A stretch of DNA of 39,291 nt, taken from Flemingiibacterium sp045634005 (GTDB taxonomy: Bacteria > Bacillota > Clostridia > Oscillospirales > CAG-272). Below are positions 13,762-21,999 of the stretch, one piece after another; position 1 is the first letter of the stretch, and every line of letters begins with the position of its first letter. The stretch lies in contig JAZQZL010000037.1 in the NCBI GenBank assembly GCA_045634005.1, positions 1-39,291 on the forward strand. The letters are read 5' to 3'. The notes beneath the pieces are model-generated. The model worked only from the letters and a program-made list of their open reading frames with translations. It made no database searches and was not told where the DNA came from. A program made the translations under genes and the position numbers.

Positions 13762-15174
13762 ATGAAAAAGTTTATGGATGAGGATTTCCTTCTCGAAACA
13801 GACGTCGCGAAGGCGCTCTATCACAACTATGCGGCAAAGTTGCCGATAATCGACTACCACTGCCACGTTCCGCCAAAGGATATCGCAGAGGACAAGGTCT
13901 ACAACAACATAACCGAGCTCTGGCTCGGCGGTGACCACTACAAGTGGCGCGCTATGCGCTGCTGCGGTACCGATGAGGAATACATAACCGGCTCCGCTTC
14001 CGATTACGAAAAGTTCAGAGCATACTGCAAGTGCATGCCGAAGCTTATCGGCAATCCTCTCTACCACTGGTCGCATCTCGAACTTCAGCGCTATTTCGAC
14101 TGCGATCTCATCATCAACGAGGACAACTGCGACGAGATCTGGACTATCTGTAACGCAAAGCTTCACACGCCCGAGATGAGCGTACGCAACATCATCAAGG
14201 GCTCCGGCGTTGAAACACTCTGCACCACCGACGATCCTATCGACTCGCTCGAGTGGCACAAGATGCTTCGTGACGACGCTTCCTTTGACGTAAAGGTGCT
14301 TCCCGCCTTCCGTCCTGACAAGGCTCTCGCTGTTGACAAGCCCGGCTTTGCCTCCTACATTGCAAAGCTCTCCGAGGTTTCCGGCGTAAACGTAACCGAT
14401 GCAGACTCCTTGAAGCTTGCTCTTATGAAGCGTCTTGACTTGTTCTGCGAGCTTGGCTGTAAGACTGCCGATCACGCACTTGACGGCTATATGATCTTCG
14501 CTGAAGCTTCCAATTACGAGCTCAACGAGATCTTCAAGAAGGCTCTCGCGAACGACGGCGTTGGACTTACCGCAGAAGAAGTTGCCAAGATCCGCACTGA
14601 GATCCTCGCTTTCCTTGGCGCACAGTATAAGTGCCGCGGACTCGTTATGCAGATCCACTTCGGCGTAATGAGAAATCAGAACACACGTATGTTCAAGAAG
14701 CTCGGTCCCGACACCGGCTACGACACTATCGGTAACTACGATATGATGGCTCCTCTCTCAAAGCTCCTTGACAAAATGGAGCAGGATGCAAAGCTTCCGC
14801 GCACTATCCTCTACTCTATCAGCCCCAGCGACAACGCTGCTGTTGGTACTCTCTGCGGTTGCTTCGAGTCCTCGGGCGACGGCAAGCCGCTCGTTATGCA
14901 GGGCTCCGCTTGGTGGTTCAACGACAACCTCGAGGGTATGCGCCGTCAGATGATCGACCTTGCAAACCTCAACGCGCTCGGTTGCTTTATGGGTATGCTC
15001 ACCGACTCTCGCTCGTTCATCTCTTACACCCGTCACGAATACTTCCGCCGCATTCTCTGCGACCTCTTTGGTAAGTGGGTAGAAAACGGCGAATATCCTG
15101 CAGATATTGATGCGCTTGCAGAGCTTGTTGTTGACATCTGCTACAACAACACCAAGAGCTATTTCGGTTTCTAA
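13762..15174 (+). CDS. uxaC: Uronate (glucuronate/galacturonate) isomerase
   Basis: 470 residues of the UxaC family, which converts D-glucuronate to D-fructuronate and D-galacturonate to D-tagaturonate, the entry step of hexuronate catabolism. Motifs include the metal-binding IDYHCHVPP near residue 30, ELWLGGDHYKWRAMR, CTTDDPIDSLEWH, LVMQIHFGVMRNQNTRMF and LGCFMGMLTDSRSF. The ATG at 13762 follows AAAGGG; longer in-frame starts have no ribosome site. Length is typical of the family. No other hexuronate gene is nearby. The next gene begins one base after the stop. Confidence 0.95.
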   Translation: MKKFMDEDFLLETDVAKALYHNYAAKLPIIDYHCHVPPKDIAEDKVYNNITELWLGGDHYKWRAMRCCGTDEEYITGSASDYEKFRAYCKCMPKLIGNPLYHWSHLELQRYFDCDLIINEDNCDEIWTICNAKLHTPEMSVRNIIKGSGVETLCTTDDPIDSLEWHKMLRDDASFDVKVLPAFRPDKALAVDKPGFASYIAKLSEVSGVNVTDADSLKLALMKRLDLFCELGCKTADHALDGYMIFAEASNYELNEIFKKALANDGVGLTAEEVAKIRTEILAFLGAQYKCRGLVMQIHFGVMRNQNTRMFKKLGPDTGYDTIGNYDMMAPLSKLLDKMEQDAKLPRTILYSISPSDNAAVGTLCGCFESSGDGKPLVMQGSAWWFNDNLEGMRRQMIDLANLNALGCFMGMLTDSRSFISYTRHEYFRRILCDLFGKWVENGEYPADIDALAELVVDICYNNTKSYFGF

Positions 15175-15175
15175 G

Positions 15176-15796
15176 ATGGATAAATCCGTCAAGAAAAAGC
15201 GCATGATAATTGCGCTGTGCACTGTATTTGCCCTAGCACTCGTTGCTGCAGCTGTGCTTTTGGTGGGTCAGGCTCTTGAGAGTGCCGAGCTCGGCAAGGA
15301 AGACGAAGAAACAACGCTTCGTCCGCTTCTCGCTATACCGAACTGGGACTACAACGTCTACGAGGATGAGCAGTGGCTCGGCAAGAATCACTATATCACC
15401 TACAGCGAGGGCGGCGTATCTGTAATGATAACCGACGAGATATACGACGGATACGGAATATGCGTTGAATTTATGGCGCTCTATTTCGAAGCGCTTAAAA
15501 TGGGTAACGCCGAGGCGCTTTGCGGATTTTACGCCGATGAGTATTTTAACGATAACTACCGTTGGGATGAGATAACGATGCAGGCGGTTTACGACGTTAA
15601 GCTTGAGTACGTATCGGCAAAAAGCGATATTGACAAAACGACGTACGTCTACAAGGTTTCCTACAAGATAATGAAAAACGACGGCACGTTCCGCAACGAC
15701 GTCAAGAGCGATGCGGAGCGCCCTGAGTATTACACTATCGTTGATGACGGATCAAAGCTTAAGATAACCGCAGTTTCTTACAATTACGCACAGTAA
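15176..15796 (+). CDS. Membrane-anchored protein of unknown function
   Basis: 206 residues starting at an ATG one base after the uxaC stop. A basic N-terminus (DKSVKKKRM) and a hydrophobic helix (IIALCTVFALALVAAAVLLV) make a signal anchor. The outer part is acidic and aromatic with no motif I recognise; in size and layout it resembles NTF2-like exported domains (FMALYFEALKMGNAEALCGF). It is probably co-transcribed with uxaC and ends at a strong terminator. Confidence 0.7.
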   Translation: MDKSVKKKRMIIALCTVFALALVAAAVLLVGQALESAELGKEDEETTLRPLLAIPNWDYNVYEDEQWLGKNHYITYSEGGVSVMITDEIYDGYGICVEFMALYFEALKMGNAEALCGFYADEYFNDNYRWDEITMQAVYDVKLEYVSAKSDIDKTTYVYKVSYKIMKNDGTFRNDVKSDAERPEYYTIVDDGSKLKITAVSYNYAQ

Positions 15797-15802
15797 TAAA
15801 AG

Positions 15803-15829
15803 CACCCGTAAGGCAAGACCTTACGGGTG
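15803..15829. terminator. Bidirectional terminator
   Basis: CACCCGTAAGG (15803-15813) pairs perfectly with CCTTACGGGTG (15819-15829), followed by TGTTTTTT. It serves the uxaC side and lies at the convergent end of thiT. Confidence 0.9.
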
Positions 15830-15835
15830 TGTTTT

Positions 15836-16402
15836 TTATGCGTTTTTCTTGGTGTCGATAAGACGCCAAAGCTGCGGAACTGCGCTCAAAGCTACTGTGC
15901 CGGCCATTGTGAATATCGCTTCGGGCAGCATATACTGCGCGTTGTAAGCGAGTGAATAGAGCCATACGTTGTTCCACGTATCAGGCATACTTGTTTCCCA
16001 AATGGTAACGCCTGTGACGTAGTGACAAGCCATACGAAGCACGATCGCAACGAGCACGCCTATGCAAAGTCCCACTCTTCCCTTGCCTTTGAAAAATCCC
16101 GTCACGCCAAGTAGCGTAAAGGCTACTATGTAGTCAAAGAGAATGCAGACCACAAGCACGGTGGGCGTGAGTCCCCAAGCGAAGCATTTACTTGTGAGCA
16201 GCTGTATAACCGAGTATACAAAGGCTGTTCCAAAGCCCCATTTCGGACCGTGCATAAGTCCTGCAAGACAAATGGGAAGCATAGAAAGAATAGTTATCGA
16301 GCCGCCGAGCGGTGCCTCGTATAAAACGAGAAAGCTCAGTACGGTCGACATAGCGACAAGTATCGCACACTGAGCGAGTGTGTGAACGTTACGGTTTTTC
16401 AA
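15836..16402 (-). CDS. thiT: Energy-coupled thiamine transporter substrate-binding component
   Basis: 188 residues, about six membrane helices, of the ThiT S-component family of ECF transporters. ThiT binds thiamine and uses the shared EcfAA'T energy module, which is not in this window. Family hallmarks include GGSITILSMLPICLAGLMHG near residue 34 and HYVTGVTIW and YNAQYMLPEA in the C-terminal half. The start is a TTG at 16402 with AGGAGG eight bases upstream. A TPP riboswitch and terminator upstream show repression by thiamine pyrophosphate, which independently supports the substrate. Confidence 0.92.
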   Translation of the reverse strand: MKNRNVHTLAQCAILVAMSTVLSFLVLYEAPLGGSITILSMLPICLAGLMHGPKWGFGTAFVYSVIQLLTSKCFAWGLTPTVLVVCILFDYIVAFTLLGVTGFFKGKGRVGLCIGVLVAIVLRMACHYVTGVTIWETSMPDTWNNVWLYSLAYNAQYMLPEAIFTMAGTVALSAVPQLWRLIDTKKNA

Positions 16403-16419
16403 GTTGAAAACCTCCTAAC

Positions 16420-16456
16420 AAAAAATTCTCCAAACAAATAACCTTGTTCGGAGAAT
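16420..16456 (-). terminator. Riboswitch-controlled terminator before thiT
   Basis: TTGTTCGGAGAAT (16444-16456) pairs with ATTCTCCAAACAA (16425-16437), 13 bases with one G-U pair, followed on the minus strand by a T run. It is the expression platform of the TPP aptamer, just before the thiT ribosome site. Confidence 0.85.
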
Positions 16457-16505
16457 TAGTGACGTGTGAGAAGCCGCTGCAAAATGCAGCAAGCTTATCG
16501 CGATA

Positions 16506-16606
16506 TCCCTACGCCGGAATTACCCGTACAGGTTCAGAGGGTTCGGTCTTTGACCGTCTCAGCTAAAGCCGCGTCCGTGCACTGACGAGCCTTTCGCACC
16601 CCTGTG
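16506..16606 (-). ncRNA. TPP riboswitch aptamer (thi-box)
   Basis: On the minus strand the conserved thi-box elements appear in order: CACAGGGGTGC, GCTGAGA, ACCCTCTGAACCTG and GCGTAGGGA. Bound TPP would favour the downstream terminator and switch off thiT. Confidence 0.95.
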
Positions 16607-16631
16607 TCGATTATTCTATTGGAGTAAATAC

Positions 16632-16660
16632 ATTATAGCACACTAAAGGCGTGCTGTCAA
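16632..16660 (-). promoter_or_regulatory. Promoter of the riboswitch-thiT transcript
   Basis: Minus strand perfect TTGACA (16655-16660), 17 bases, perfect TATAAT (16632-16637), about 25 bases before the aptamer. Confidence 0.85.
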
Positions 16661-16662
16661 GA

Positions 16663-17985
16663 CTAATTCTTGTATTTTTCGAGATATTCTCTGAAGGTTT
16701 CCTCGGGAACGAGTCTGCCGCCAGTCGCCCACGCGATCTGTGTCGCGTTTTTGAGCGCCTCTGCATCAAGTCCGTGCGAAGCGCAATATTCTTTGCTGTT
16801 TTCGTATTCAAAGAGCCTGCGGGGGCCTTCAAACGCCGCACAGCTCGACGGCTCGATTTTGATATTCTCAGACTCGTAAAGCATACGAAGATAATCGTAA
16901 ATCACGCTGTCGTTAACGGTGAAAACGCCGGACACGTGGTTGGTAACAAGGCGCGTTACGTAGCCAGACGGACTTGCGCACGCAAGACCGTCCGCCTCGG
17001 TGTTGCCAACGAGTCCAAAGTCGTGCACGTTTGCCTTCTCGTGCTTTTGCGTTGCTATGCCGAGAAGCACAGACGGATAAAGCGTCGGCTCTACGAAGAA
17101 GCAATGCGCATTATCGCCGAACACGCGCTTAAGACCGTAGCATATACCGCCGGGTGCGCCGCCGACGCCTGCCGGCACGTAAGCGATAAGCGGATGCTTT
17201 TCATCAACTGTAATTCCCTTTTCAGTAAGTTGTGCCTTCAGGCGAATCGCTGCTACAGCATAACCGAGGAAAAGATCCTTAGAGTATTCGTCGTCAACAA
17301 AGTAGCTGTACGGATCATTCTTCGAGTTTTCTCTGCCCTGTGCGACGGCGAAGGAATAATCGTTATCGTATTCGAGCACCTCGACACCGTGCGAGCGAAG
17401 GAGATCCTTCTTCCACGGCTTCGCATCGGCGGACATATGTATCGTAACCTTAAAGCCGAGAGCCGCGCTCATAATGCCTATCGACATACCGAGGTTGCCC
17501 GTCGAGCCGACCTGCATCTTATACTGCGACAAAAACTCGCGCATTTCGGGCGTCGCGAACTTTTCGTAGCTTTCAGAGATGGATATTTTGCCGTGTTCAA
17601 GCGCGAGATCCTCTGCGTGCTTTAACACCTCGTAAATGCCGCCGCGTGCCTTGATGGAGCCTGCGATGGCGAGATGGCTGTCCATTTTAAGATAGAGCTT
17701 GCCGGCGATCTTGCAGCTGTACGCTTCCTCAATTGCCGCTTTCATCGTGCCTATTTCCTTGAGCGGCGACTCAATTATTCCTTTTGTTTCCTCGGTTTCC
17801 GGAAACGCCTTCTCTATAAACGGCGCAAAGCGCTCAAGGCGCTCCTTGGCATCGATAAGCTCGCTTTCGGGCAAAACGAGGTCGAGTAGTCCCTTTGTAA
17901 CTTCAAACGGAAGATAGTACGGGTTTATAAACGCGGTTTCTTTGCCTGCAGATACTTCTTTAATAACGGCTTCAGTAGTGTTCAT
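16663..17985 (-). CDS. dsdA: D-serine ammonia-lyase (dehydratase)
   Basis: 440 residues of the DsdA branch of fold-type II pyridoxal-phosphate enzymes, which turns D-serine into pyruvate and ammonia. The cofactor lysine is K112 in GSIKARGG; GSTGNLG (160-166) is the phosphate-binding loop; KVTIHMSADAKPWKK and VPAGVGGAPGG are family signatures. The length is standard. AAGGAG precedes the ATG. It has its own promoter and is not coupled to neighbours. A role in detoxifying or using D-serine fits a gut bacterium. Confidence 0.93.
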   Translation of the reverse strand: MNTTEAVIKEVSAGKETAFINPYYLPFEVTKGLLDLVLPESELIDAKERLERFAPFIEKAFPETEETKGIIESPLKEIGTMKAAIEEAYSCKIAGKLYLKMDSHLAIAGSIKARGGIYEVLKHAEDLALEHGKISISESYEKFATPEMREFLSQYKMQVGSTGNLGMSIGIMSAALGFKVTIHMSADAKPWKKDLLRSHGVEVLEYDNDYSFAVAQGRENSKNDPYSYFVDDEYSKDLFLGYAVAAIRLKAQLTEKGITVDEKHPLIAYVPAGVGGAPGGICYGLKRVFGDNAHCFFVEPTLYPSVLLGIATQKHEKANVHDFGLVGNTEADGLACASPSGYVTRLVTNHVSGVFTVNDSVIYDYLRMLYESENIKIEPSSCAAFEGPRRLFEYENSKEYCASHGLDAEALKNATQIAWATGGRLVPEETFREYLEKYKN

Positions 17986-18014
17986 TGTAGCACTCCTTGA
18001 ATGGCTTTTTTACT

Positions 18015-18044
18015 ATTATAACACAAAACCGATTATTCTGTCAA
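18015..18044 (-). promoter_or_regulatory. Promoter of dsdA
   Basis: Minus strand TTGACA (18039-18044), an 18-base spacer and TATAAT (18015-18020). The -35 lies in the loop of the upstream terminator hairpin. Confidence 0.75.
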
Positions 18045-18056
18045 TCGAATAACCGG
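18025..18056 (-). terminator. Terminator of the radical SAM operon
   Basis: CCGGTTATTC and GAATAATCGG on the minus strand (18047-18056 with 18029-18038, one G-U) form a stem followed by TTTT. It overlaps the dsdA promoter. Confidence 0.75.
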
Positions 18057-18064
18057 CTTTGGTT

Positions 18065-18688
18065 TTATTGTTTTTTTCGATAAGCATCCATCACGTAAGT
18101 AAACTCGTCAAAGTGTGAAAATCCGAGCTTCAGGAGCACCGCTATAGAGCGTTCTGTGTCCGATTCGGTGTTATACTCCGGTATCAGCGGTACACGTACC
18201 GTAACGCGTTCGGGAATGCTCGCAAGATGCGTGAGCGCACGCTTCATATCGTCGGCGGATTTGCCGGTGTATGCGAAATAGATACCGTCGTTCATATCCT
18301 TTATATCGACAATGTATTCGTCAATAAGCCCGTCAAGGAGCATTAACCTGTCAAGACTCACCGCAAGGCTTGTTTCAAGCGTAAAGCGCCAATTTGCGTT
18401 CCTTTGGCGCGTGTAGAGTATAAACTCGCGTATAAACTCTGCCTGAAGTAGCGGCTCCCCTCCTCCGAATACCACGCCGCCGCCCGTCGCTTCAAAGTAA
18501 AGCGAGTCAACGGCGAGCAGGTCGTAAAGCGCCTCTACCGTATACTCGTACGGTGCGTGCCTCTTGCACTGCGGGTTGAGGCAATATTTGCAGTCGAGCG
18601 GACAGCCTGCGCCGCCTACAAGCGTCGTCACGCCAACGCCATCGCGTCCAATACGGTGACGGGCGATGCCAATGGACTTGAATGTCAT
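18065..18688 (-). CDS. Radical SAM protein, glycyl-radical-activase-like
   Basis: 207 residues with the radical SAM cluster motif CPLDCKYC (Cys-x3-Cys-x2-Cys, near residue 29) and the SAM-binding GGGVVFGGGEPLLQ. ETSLAVSL and VDIKDMND continue the partial TIM barrel, as in pyruvate formate-lyase activating enzymes. It lacks extra ferredoxin-type Cys pairs. No glycyl radical enzyme is in the window, so the substrate is open. The start is two bases past the stop of a Cys-motif protein, and the two form an operon. A peptide or protein-modifying role with that neighbour is possible but unproven. Confidence 0.8.
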   Translation of the reverse strand: MTFKSIGIARHRIGRDGVGVTTLVGGAGCPLDCKYCLNPQCKRHAPYEYTVEALYDLLAVDSLYFEATGGGVVFGGGEPLLQAEFIREFILYTRQRNANWRFTLETSLAVSLDRLMLLDGLIDEYIVDIKDMNDGIYFAYTGKSADDMKRALTHLASIPERVTVRVPLIPEYNTESDTERSIAVLLKLGFSHFDEFTYVMDAYRKKQ

Positions 18689-18690
18689 TG

Positions 18691-19200
18691 TTATTCCTCG
18701 CTGTCGGTATCAAGCGGCAGCGCGCCGGCAATAAGCGCTTCCGTATCGGTATACGCGATATCGCCCTGCGGCTCAATAATGTCGCCCTCAAGCACGTCTG
18801 TGATAATCTCACCCAATAATTCCGCTTCTTCTATTGCGCCGGTTTCTGTATATTCACATGTGTCAGACTCTGGCATAACGCCGTCGTATTCGACGACCAT
18901 ATTGCCTTGCAGGGTTTGTTCGATACCAACGCGCTCGGCTATTTCATCAATAATGTCACAAGAAGTGGCGTTAAAAGCGACAAGACTTGCTGATATGCCC
19001 GCTACAGCTATCTTAAATCCACGCTTTTTGCGCTCTGCGAGCTTCTTTTCAAGATACTTAACCTCCGCCTCGCATCGTGGACAGGTGCCCTTGCAATCGC
19101 CCTTGTGCGTACATTCGGGAATGTTGAGCGGAATGCTGTTGGCTTTCGCTATATCCTTGCGGATCTCTTTTAAAATCTTGCATTTTTCTTTGCCGTTCAT
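18691..19200 (-). CDS. Cys-motif protein paired with the radical SAM enzyme
   Basis: 169 residues starting at ATG 19200, with GAGGAGG upstream; longer in-frame starts extend back across the terminator. Near residue 30 a compact metal-binding motif CTHKGDCKGTCPRC (Cys-x5-Cys-x3-Cys-x2-Cys) is followed by a basic helix (EVKYLEKKLAERKKRG), a hydrophobic segment (FKIAVAGISASLVAFNATSC) and an acidic C-terminal third rich in Glu and Asp. I do not know an assigned function. It is immediately upstream of the radical SAM gene and may be its electron or substrate partner. The hydrophobic segment with the trailing Cys could be a membrane or cleavage site. Confidence 0.75.
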   Translation of the reverse strand: MNGKEKCKILKEIRKDIAKANSIPLNIPECTHKGDCKGTCPRCEAEVKYLEKKLAERKKRGFKIAVAGISASLVAFNATSCDIIDEIAERVGIEQTLQGNMVVEYDGVMPESDTCEYTETGAIEEAELLGEIITDVLEGDIIEPQGDIAYTDTEALIAGALPLDTDSEE

Positions 19201-19267
19201 AGGGGGTACCTCCTCTTTGTGATACTCTTTAGACGAGTCAAAAAGAAAAAGGTTCCATAAAAAACAA

Positions 19268-19297
19268 AAAAGACCGCGAAAAATTTCGCGGTCTTTT
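19268..19297 (-). terminator. Terminator after the Cys/Asp-rich gene
   Basis: AAAAGACCGCGAAA (19268-19281) pairs with TTTCGCGGTCTTTT (19284-19297); the innermost pairs probably open as the loop. T-rich on both sides. Confidence 0.85.
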
Positions 19298-19307
19298 AAA
19301 AGTATGA

Positions 19308-19781
19308 TTATTCGTCGTCGCCGCAGCAGTCGCAGCAGTCGCAATCGTCCTCGCACTCGCAGTCAAACTTTGCGTTGCAAGCAGGACAAGTGATCTCGTC
19401 GGGATCAACGGTTTCGTCGAAGTATACCTTCTCACCGCAAGCAGGACAAGTAACCTCATAGAAAACCTCGTCCTCGTCGCAGTCGCACTCGCAGCAATCG
19501 CAATCATCGTCGCAATCGTCGCAGTCGCAGTAGTCTTCGTCATCCTCACAGCAGCAGTCGTCGAACTCGTCCTCAAGGTCGTAAACTTCCTCCTCGAGCT
19601 CGCCAAGGTCGTGGTCAAGCTCGTCAAGGTATGCGTAGTGAGTTTCAAGCTCTGCTTCGAGAGCGTCGATCTTATCAGCCATATCAGCTACAAGCTCGAG
19701 AAGCTTTAAGGTAAGCGCGTCGTCTACCTTGTTACCGTCAGCGAGGCCCTTGAGATATGCAGCCTTTTCAGTAAGAGTCAT
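19308..19781 (-). CDS. CD1247-like Cys/Asp-rich zinc-ribbon protein
   Basis: 157 residues. I chose ATG 19781 because AAGGAG lies upstream (an in-frame GTG at 19799 contains that site). The N-terminus (LTEKAAYLKGLADG, then a coiled coil of about 55 residues) matches the CD1247-type domain common in Clostridia. Next comes a stretch of about 32 residues almost only Asp, Glu and Cys with 11 cysteines. Then follow a two-CPAC zinc ribbon and a Cys/Asp tail with seven more cysteines. The total is 22 cysteines. Metal binding is nearly certain; the function is unknown. It is a single gene with its own terminator between efp and the radical SAM operon. Confidence 0.85.
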   Translation of the reverse strand: MTLTEKAAYLKGLADGNKVDDALTLKLLELVADMADKIDALEAELETHYAYLDELDHDLGELEEEVYDLEDEFDDCCCEDDEDYCDCDDCDDDCDCCECDCDEDEVFYEVTCPACGEKVYFDETVDPDEITCPACNAKFDCECEDDCDCCDCCGDDE

Positions 19782-19845
19782 AGTTGTATTCTCCTTCACG
19801 TTATAGTATTTGGTACGATGCCCGCGCGATCTTCGCGAAGCGAAA

Positions 19846-19864
19846 TTGCCGATAATATCGGCAA
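19846..19864 (-). other. Hairpin after efp
   Basis: TTGCCGAT (19846-19853) and ATCGGCAA (19857-19864) form an 8-base perfect stem. No T run follows, so it may protect the efp mRNA end or be a weak terminator. Confidence 0.35.
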
Positions 19865-19899
19865 GGCACGGTCATCTGGCATAGGTACAAAGCACCTAC

Positions 19900-20457
19900 T
19901 TATGCTCTTTCGAGATATTCACCGGTTCTGGTGTCAATGCGGAGCTTGTCACCGATGTTGATGAAGAGCGGAACCTTGATGGTTGCGCCGGTCTCGAGAG
20001 TTGCAGGCTTGGTTGCGCCCTGTGCGGTGTCGCCCTTGAAGCCGGGCTCGGTGTCAGCAACGTCGAGCTCAACGAACATAGGAGGCTCGATTGCGAAGAT
20101 ATTGCCCTTGTAGGAAACGATCTTGCACATCATCTCTTCCTTAACGAAACGGAAGTTGTCGCCAAGCTTTGCAGCCTCAACGGGAACCATATCAAAGGTT
20201 TCCATATCCATGAAGTAGTAAAGGTCGCCATCGTTGTAGGAATACTGCATTTCCTTTCTCTCAACGATTGCGTTCTCAAACTTATCGGTGGGGTTGAAGG
20301 TACGCTCGGTCACAGCACCTGTGATAACGTTCTTCATCTTGGTTCTTACGAAAGCCGCGCCCTTACCCGGCTTAACGTGCTGGAATTCTACTACCTGCAG
20401 AACCTGACCGTCCATTTCAAAAGTGATACCGTTCTTAAAATCTCCGGCTACTACCAT
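19900..20457 (-). CDS. efp: Translation elongation factor P
   Basis: 185 residues, full-length EF-P, which rescues ribosomes stalled on proline runs. The three-domain beta-barrel pattern is complete, and the loop PGKGAAF places the functional lysine at position 32, as in Bacillus EF-P. The downstream landmarks VTERTFNPTDKFE, YMDMETFDMVPV and the C-terminal IDTRTGEYLERA are all present. GGAGG precedes the ATG. It is monocistronic by appearance, with its own promoter. Confidence 0.96.
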   Translation of the reverse strand: MVVAGDFKNGITFEMDGQVLQVVEFQHVKPGKGAAFVRTKMKNVITGAVTERTFNPTDKFENAIVERKEMQYSYNDGDLYYFMDMETFDMVPVEAAKLGDNFRFVKEEMMCKIVSYKGNIFAIEPPMFVELDVADTEPGFKGDTAQGATKPATLETGATIKVPLFINIGDKLRIDTRTGEYLERA

Positions 20458-20541
20458 TTTGTAAATCCTCCAAAAATATAAATAAATTTATGTCAGAGCT
20501 GCCTTTTTGGGTGTAACTCGGACATTTACATGGTTACATAT

Positions 20542-20570
20542 ATTTTACACTATTTTCGGCTCAATTTCAA
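20542..20570 (-). promoter_or_regulatory. Promoter of efp
   Basis: Minus strand TTGAAA (20565-20570), 17 bases, TAAAAT (20542-20547). Confidence 0.65.
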
Positions 20571-20652
20571 TAGTTTTTGCACTCAAATCTCACATATTTA
20601 CAAATTGTTCATTTTTATACCCTTTGCTATCGAAATAACACTCGTCTGATGC

Positions 20653-20681
20653 TTGACAAACTGCAGATAATGGTATATAAT
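20653..20681 (+). promoter_or_regulatory. Promoter of hisS
   Basis: Perfect TTGACA (20653-20658), a 17-base spacer, perfect TATAAT (20676-20681). No T-box element was recognised between it and the ATG, which is only 34 bases away. Confidence 0.85.
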
Positions 20682-20715
20682 TAACTATATTGTATTTTTC
20701 GAAAGGATCACACAA

Positions 20716-21957
20716 ATGAAGATAACTCCCGTTAAAGGCACCGCCGATTACTTACCCTCAGAAGTGTTGGTGCGCGACTATTTACAGTCTACCATACTCG
20801 AAACCTACCGTTCCTCCGGTTTTGAGCGTATAACCACACCGATAATCGAGGACATTGAAAACCTCGACAAATCCGAGGGCGGCGAAAACCTAAATCTTAT
20901 TTTCAAGATAATGAAGCGCGGCGAAAAGCTCGACGAGGCTCTTGCCTCGGGCGACGAAAAGGCTATCGCAGATATGGGTCTTCGCTACGACCTCACACTT
21001 CCCCTCACTCGCTACTATGCGAACAACCGAGCAAAGCTTCCAAGCCCCTTCAAGGTAATTCAGATCGACAAGGTATACCGTGCAGAGCGTCCGCAAAAGG
21101 GTCGTATGCGCGAGTTTATGCAGTGCGACATTGATATCATCGGCAGCGACTCCTACACTGCAGAGGTCGAGCTTATCCGCACCACAGCAAAGGCACTTCT
21201 CAATATTGGGTTTGATAACTTCAAGATCCGCATCAACGACCGCCGTCTTCTCAAGGCGATCATTATGAGCGCAGGATTCGCTGAAGCGGATTGCGATTCC
21301 GTTTGCATCTCGCTCGACAAACTCGACAAGATCGACGTCGAGGGTGTACGCGCAGAGCTTTGCGAAAAGGGCTTTGATGCGGCGAACGTTGACAAGCTTA
21401 TGGCAGGCATTGCGAGAAAGCCGTTCACGCTCGACACCGCCGAGGAAATCTGCGGCGAGCTTGACTCTATCGCAAATCTTCGCCGCATTATGACGCTCGC
21501 AAACGAGCTTTCCGGTGGCAAGTATGCGGTTGAATACGATATGACTCTCGTGCGCGGTCAGGGCTACTACACAGGAACCGTATTCGAGATATCCTGCCCC
21601 GAGTTCCGCGGAGCTATCGGTGGCGGTGGACGCTACGACAACCTTATCGGCAAATTCCTTGGCGAATCTATCCCTGCGGTTGGCTTCTCCATCGGCTTTG
21701 AGCGCATCGCGGGCATACTCCTTGACAAAAAGTACGAGATTCCGAGCGCAAAGCCCAGACTTGCCATCATCTACAGCGAGGAAACCTTCCCTGCGGCGCT
21801 TTCGCACGCGGACGAGCTTCGCGCCAAGTACGACGTAGCACTCCACGAAGCGCCCAAGAAGCTAGGCAAGCTCTTTGCACGACTTGAGGAGAGCGGTTAC
21901 GCCGGATGCATCGTTGAGGGTAATGACGAGATAAAGTGGTTCGGCGAGCAGAAATAA
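20716..21957 (+). CDS. hisS: Histidine-tRNA ligase
   Basis: 413 residues of class II histidyl-tRNA synthetase, charging tRNA-His in the cytoplasm. Motif 2 is YRAERPQKGRMREFMQCDID, the histidine-binding motif is LVRGQGYYTGTVFE (the common form is RGLDYYTGT), and motif 3 is GFSIGFERI after GGGGRYDNL. The C-terminal anticodon domain is present, which argues against the regulatory paralogue HisZ. No aspS follows, contrary to the common hisS-aspS arrangement. The altered histidine motif suggests the divergent HisRS branch found in some Clostridia. Confidence 0.9.
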   Translation: MKITPVKGTADYLPSEVLVRDYLQSTILETYRSSGFERITTPIIEDIENLDKSEGGENLNLIFKIMKRGEKLDEALASGDEKAIADMGLRYDLTLPLTRYYANNRAKLPSPFKVIQIDKVYRAERPQKGRMREFMQCDIDIIGSDSYTAEVELIRTTAKALLNIGFDNFKIRINDRRLLKAIIMSAGFAEADCDSVCISLDKLDKIDVEGVRAELCEKGFDAANVDKLMAGIARKPFTLDTAEEICGELDSIANLRRIMTLANELSGGKYAVEYDMTLVRGQGYYTGTVFEISCPEFRGAIGGGGRYDNLIGKFLGESIPAVGFSIGFERIAGILLDKKYEIPSAKPRLAIIYSEETFPAALSHADELRAKYDVALHEAPKKLGKLFARLEESGYAGCIVEGNDEIKWFGEQK

Positions 21958-21970
21958 GCTAATAAAATTT

Positions 21971-21996
21971 AAAGGTCACCCAAACGGGTGACCTTT
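21971..21996. terminator. Bidirectional terminator hisS / ClC
   Basis: AAAGGTCACCC (21971-21981) pairs perfectly with GGGTGACCTTT (21986-21996), followed by TTG; convergent genes end on both sides. Confidence 0.9.
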
Positions 21997-21999
21997 TTG

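Noticed and set aside
13588..14658. Long open frame (356 codons) antisense to uxaC
   Set aside because: It lies opposite a clear uronate isomerase, has Val/Leu/Cys-rich low-information sequence typical of the complement of a coding strand, and no domain or ribosome site.
16651..17625. Long open frame antisense to dsdA, and similar ones opposite hisS, the capsid gene and the NagB-like gene
   Set aside because: All mirror strongly supported genes and show no motifs of their own.
19308..19648. Second frame rich in Thr/Ala/Ser opposite or offset to the Cys/Asp gene
   Set aside because: It is the shifted reading of the GAC/TGC repeats and has no start signal.
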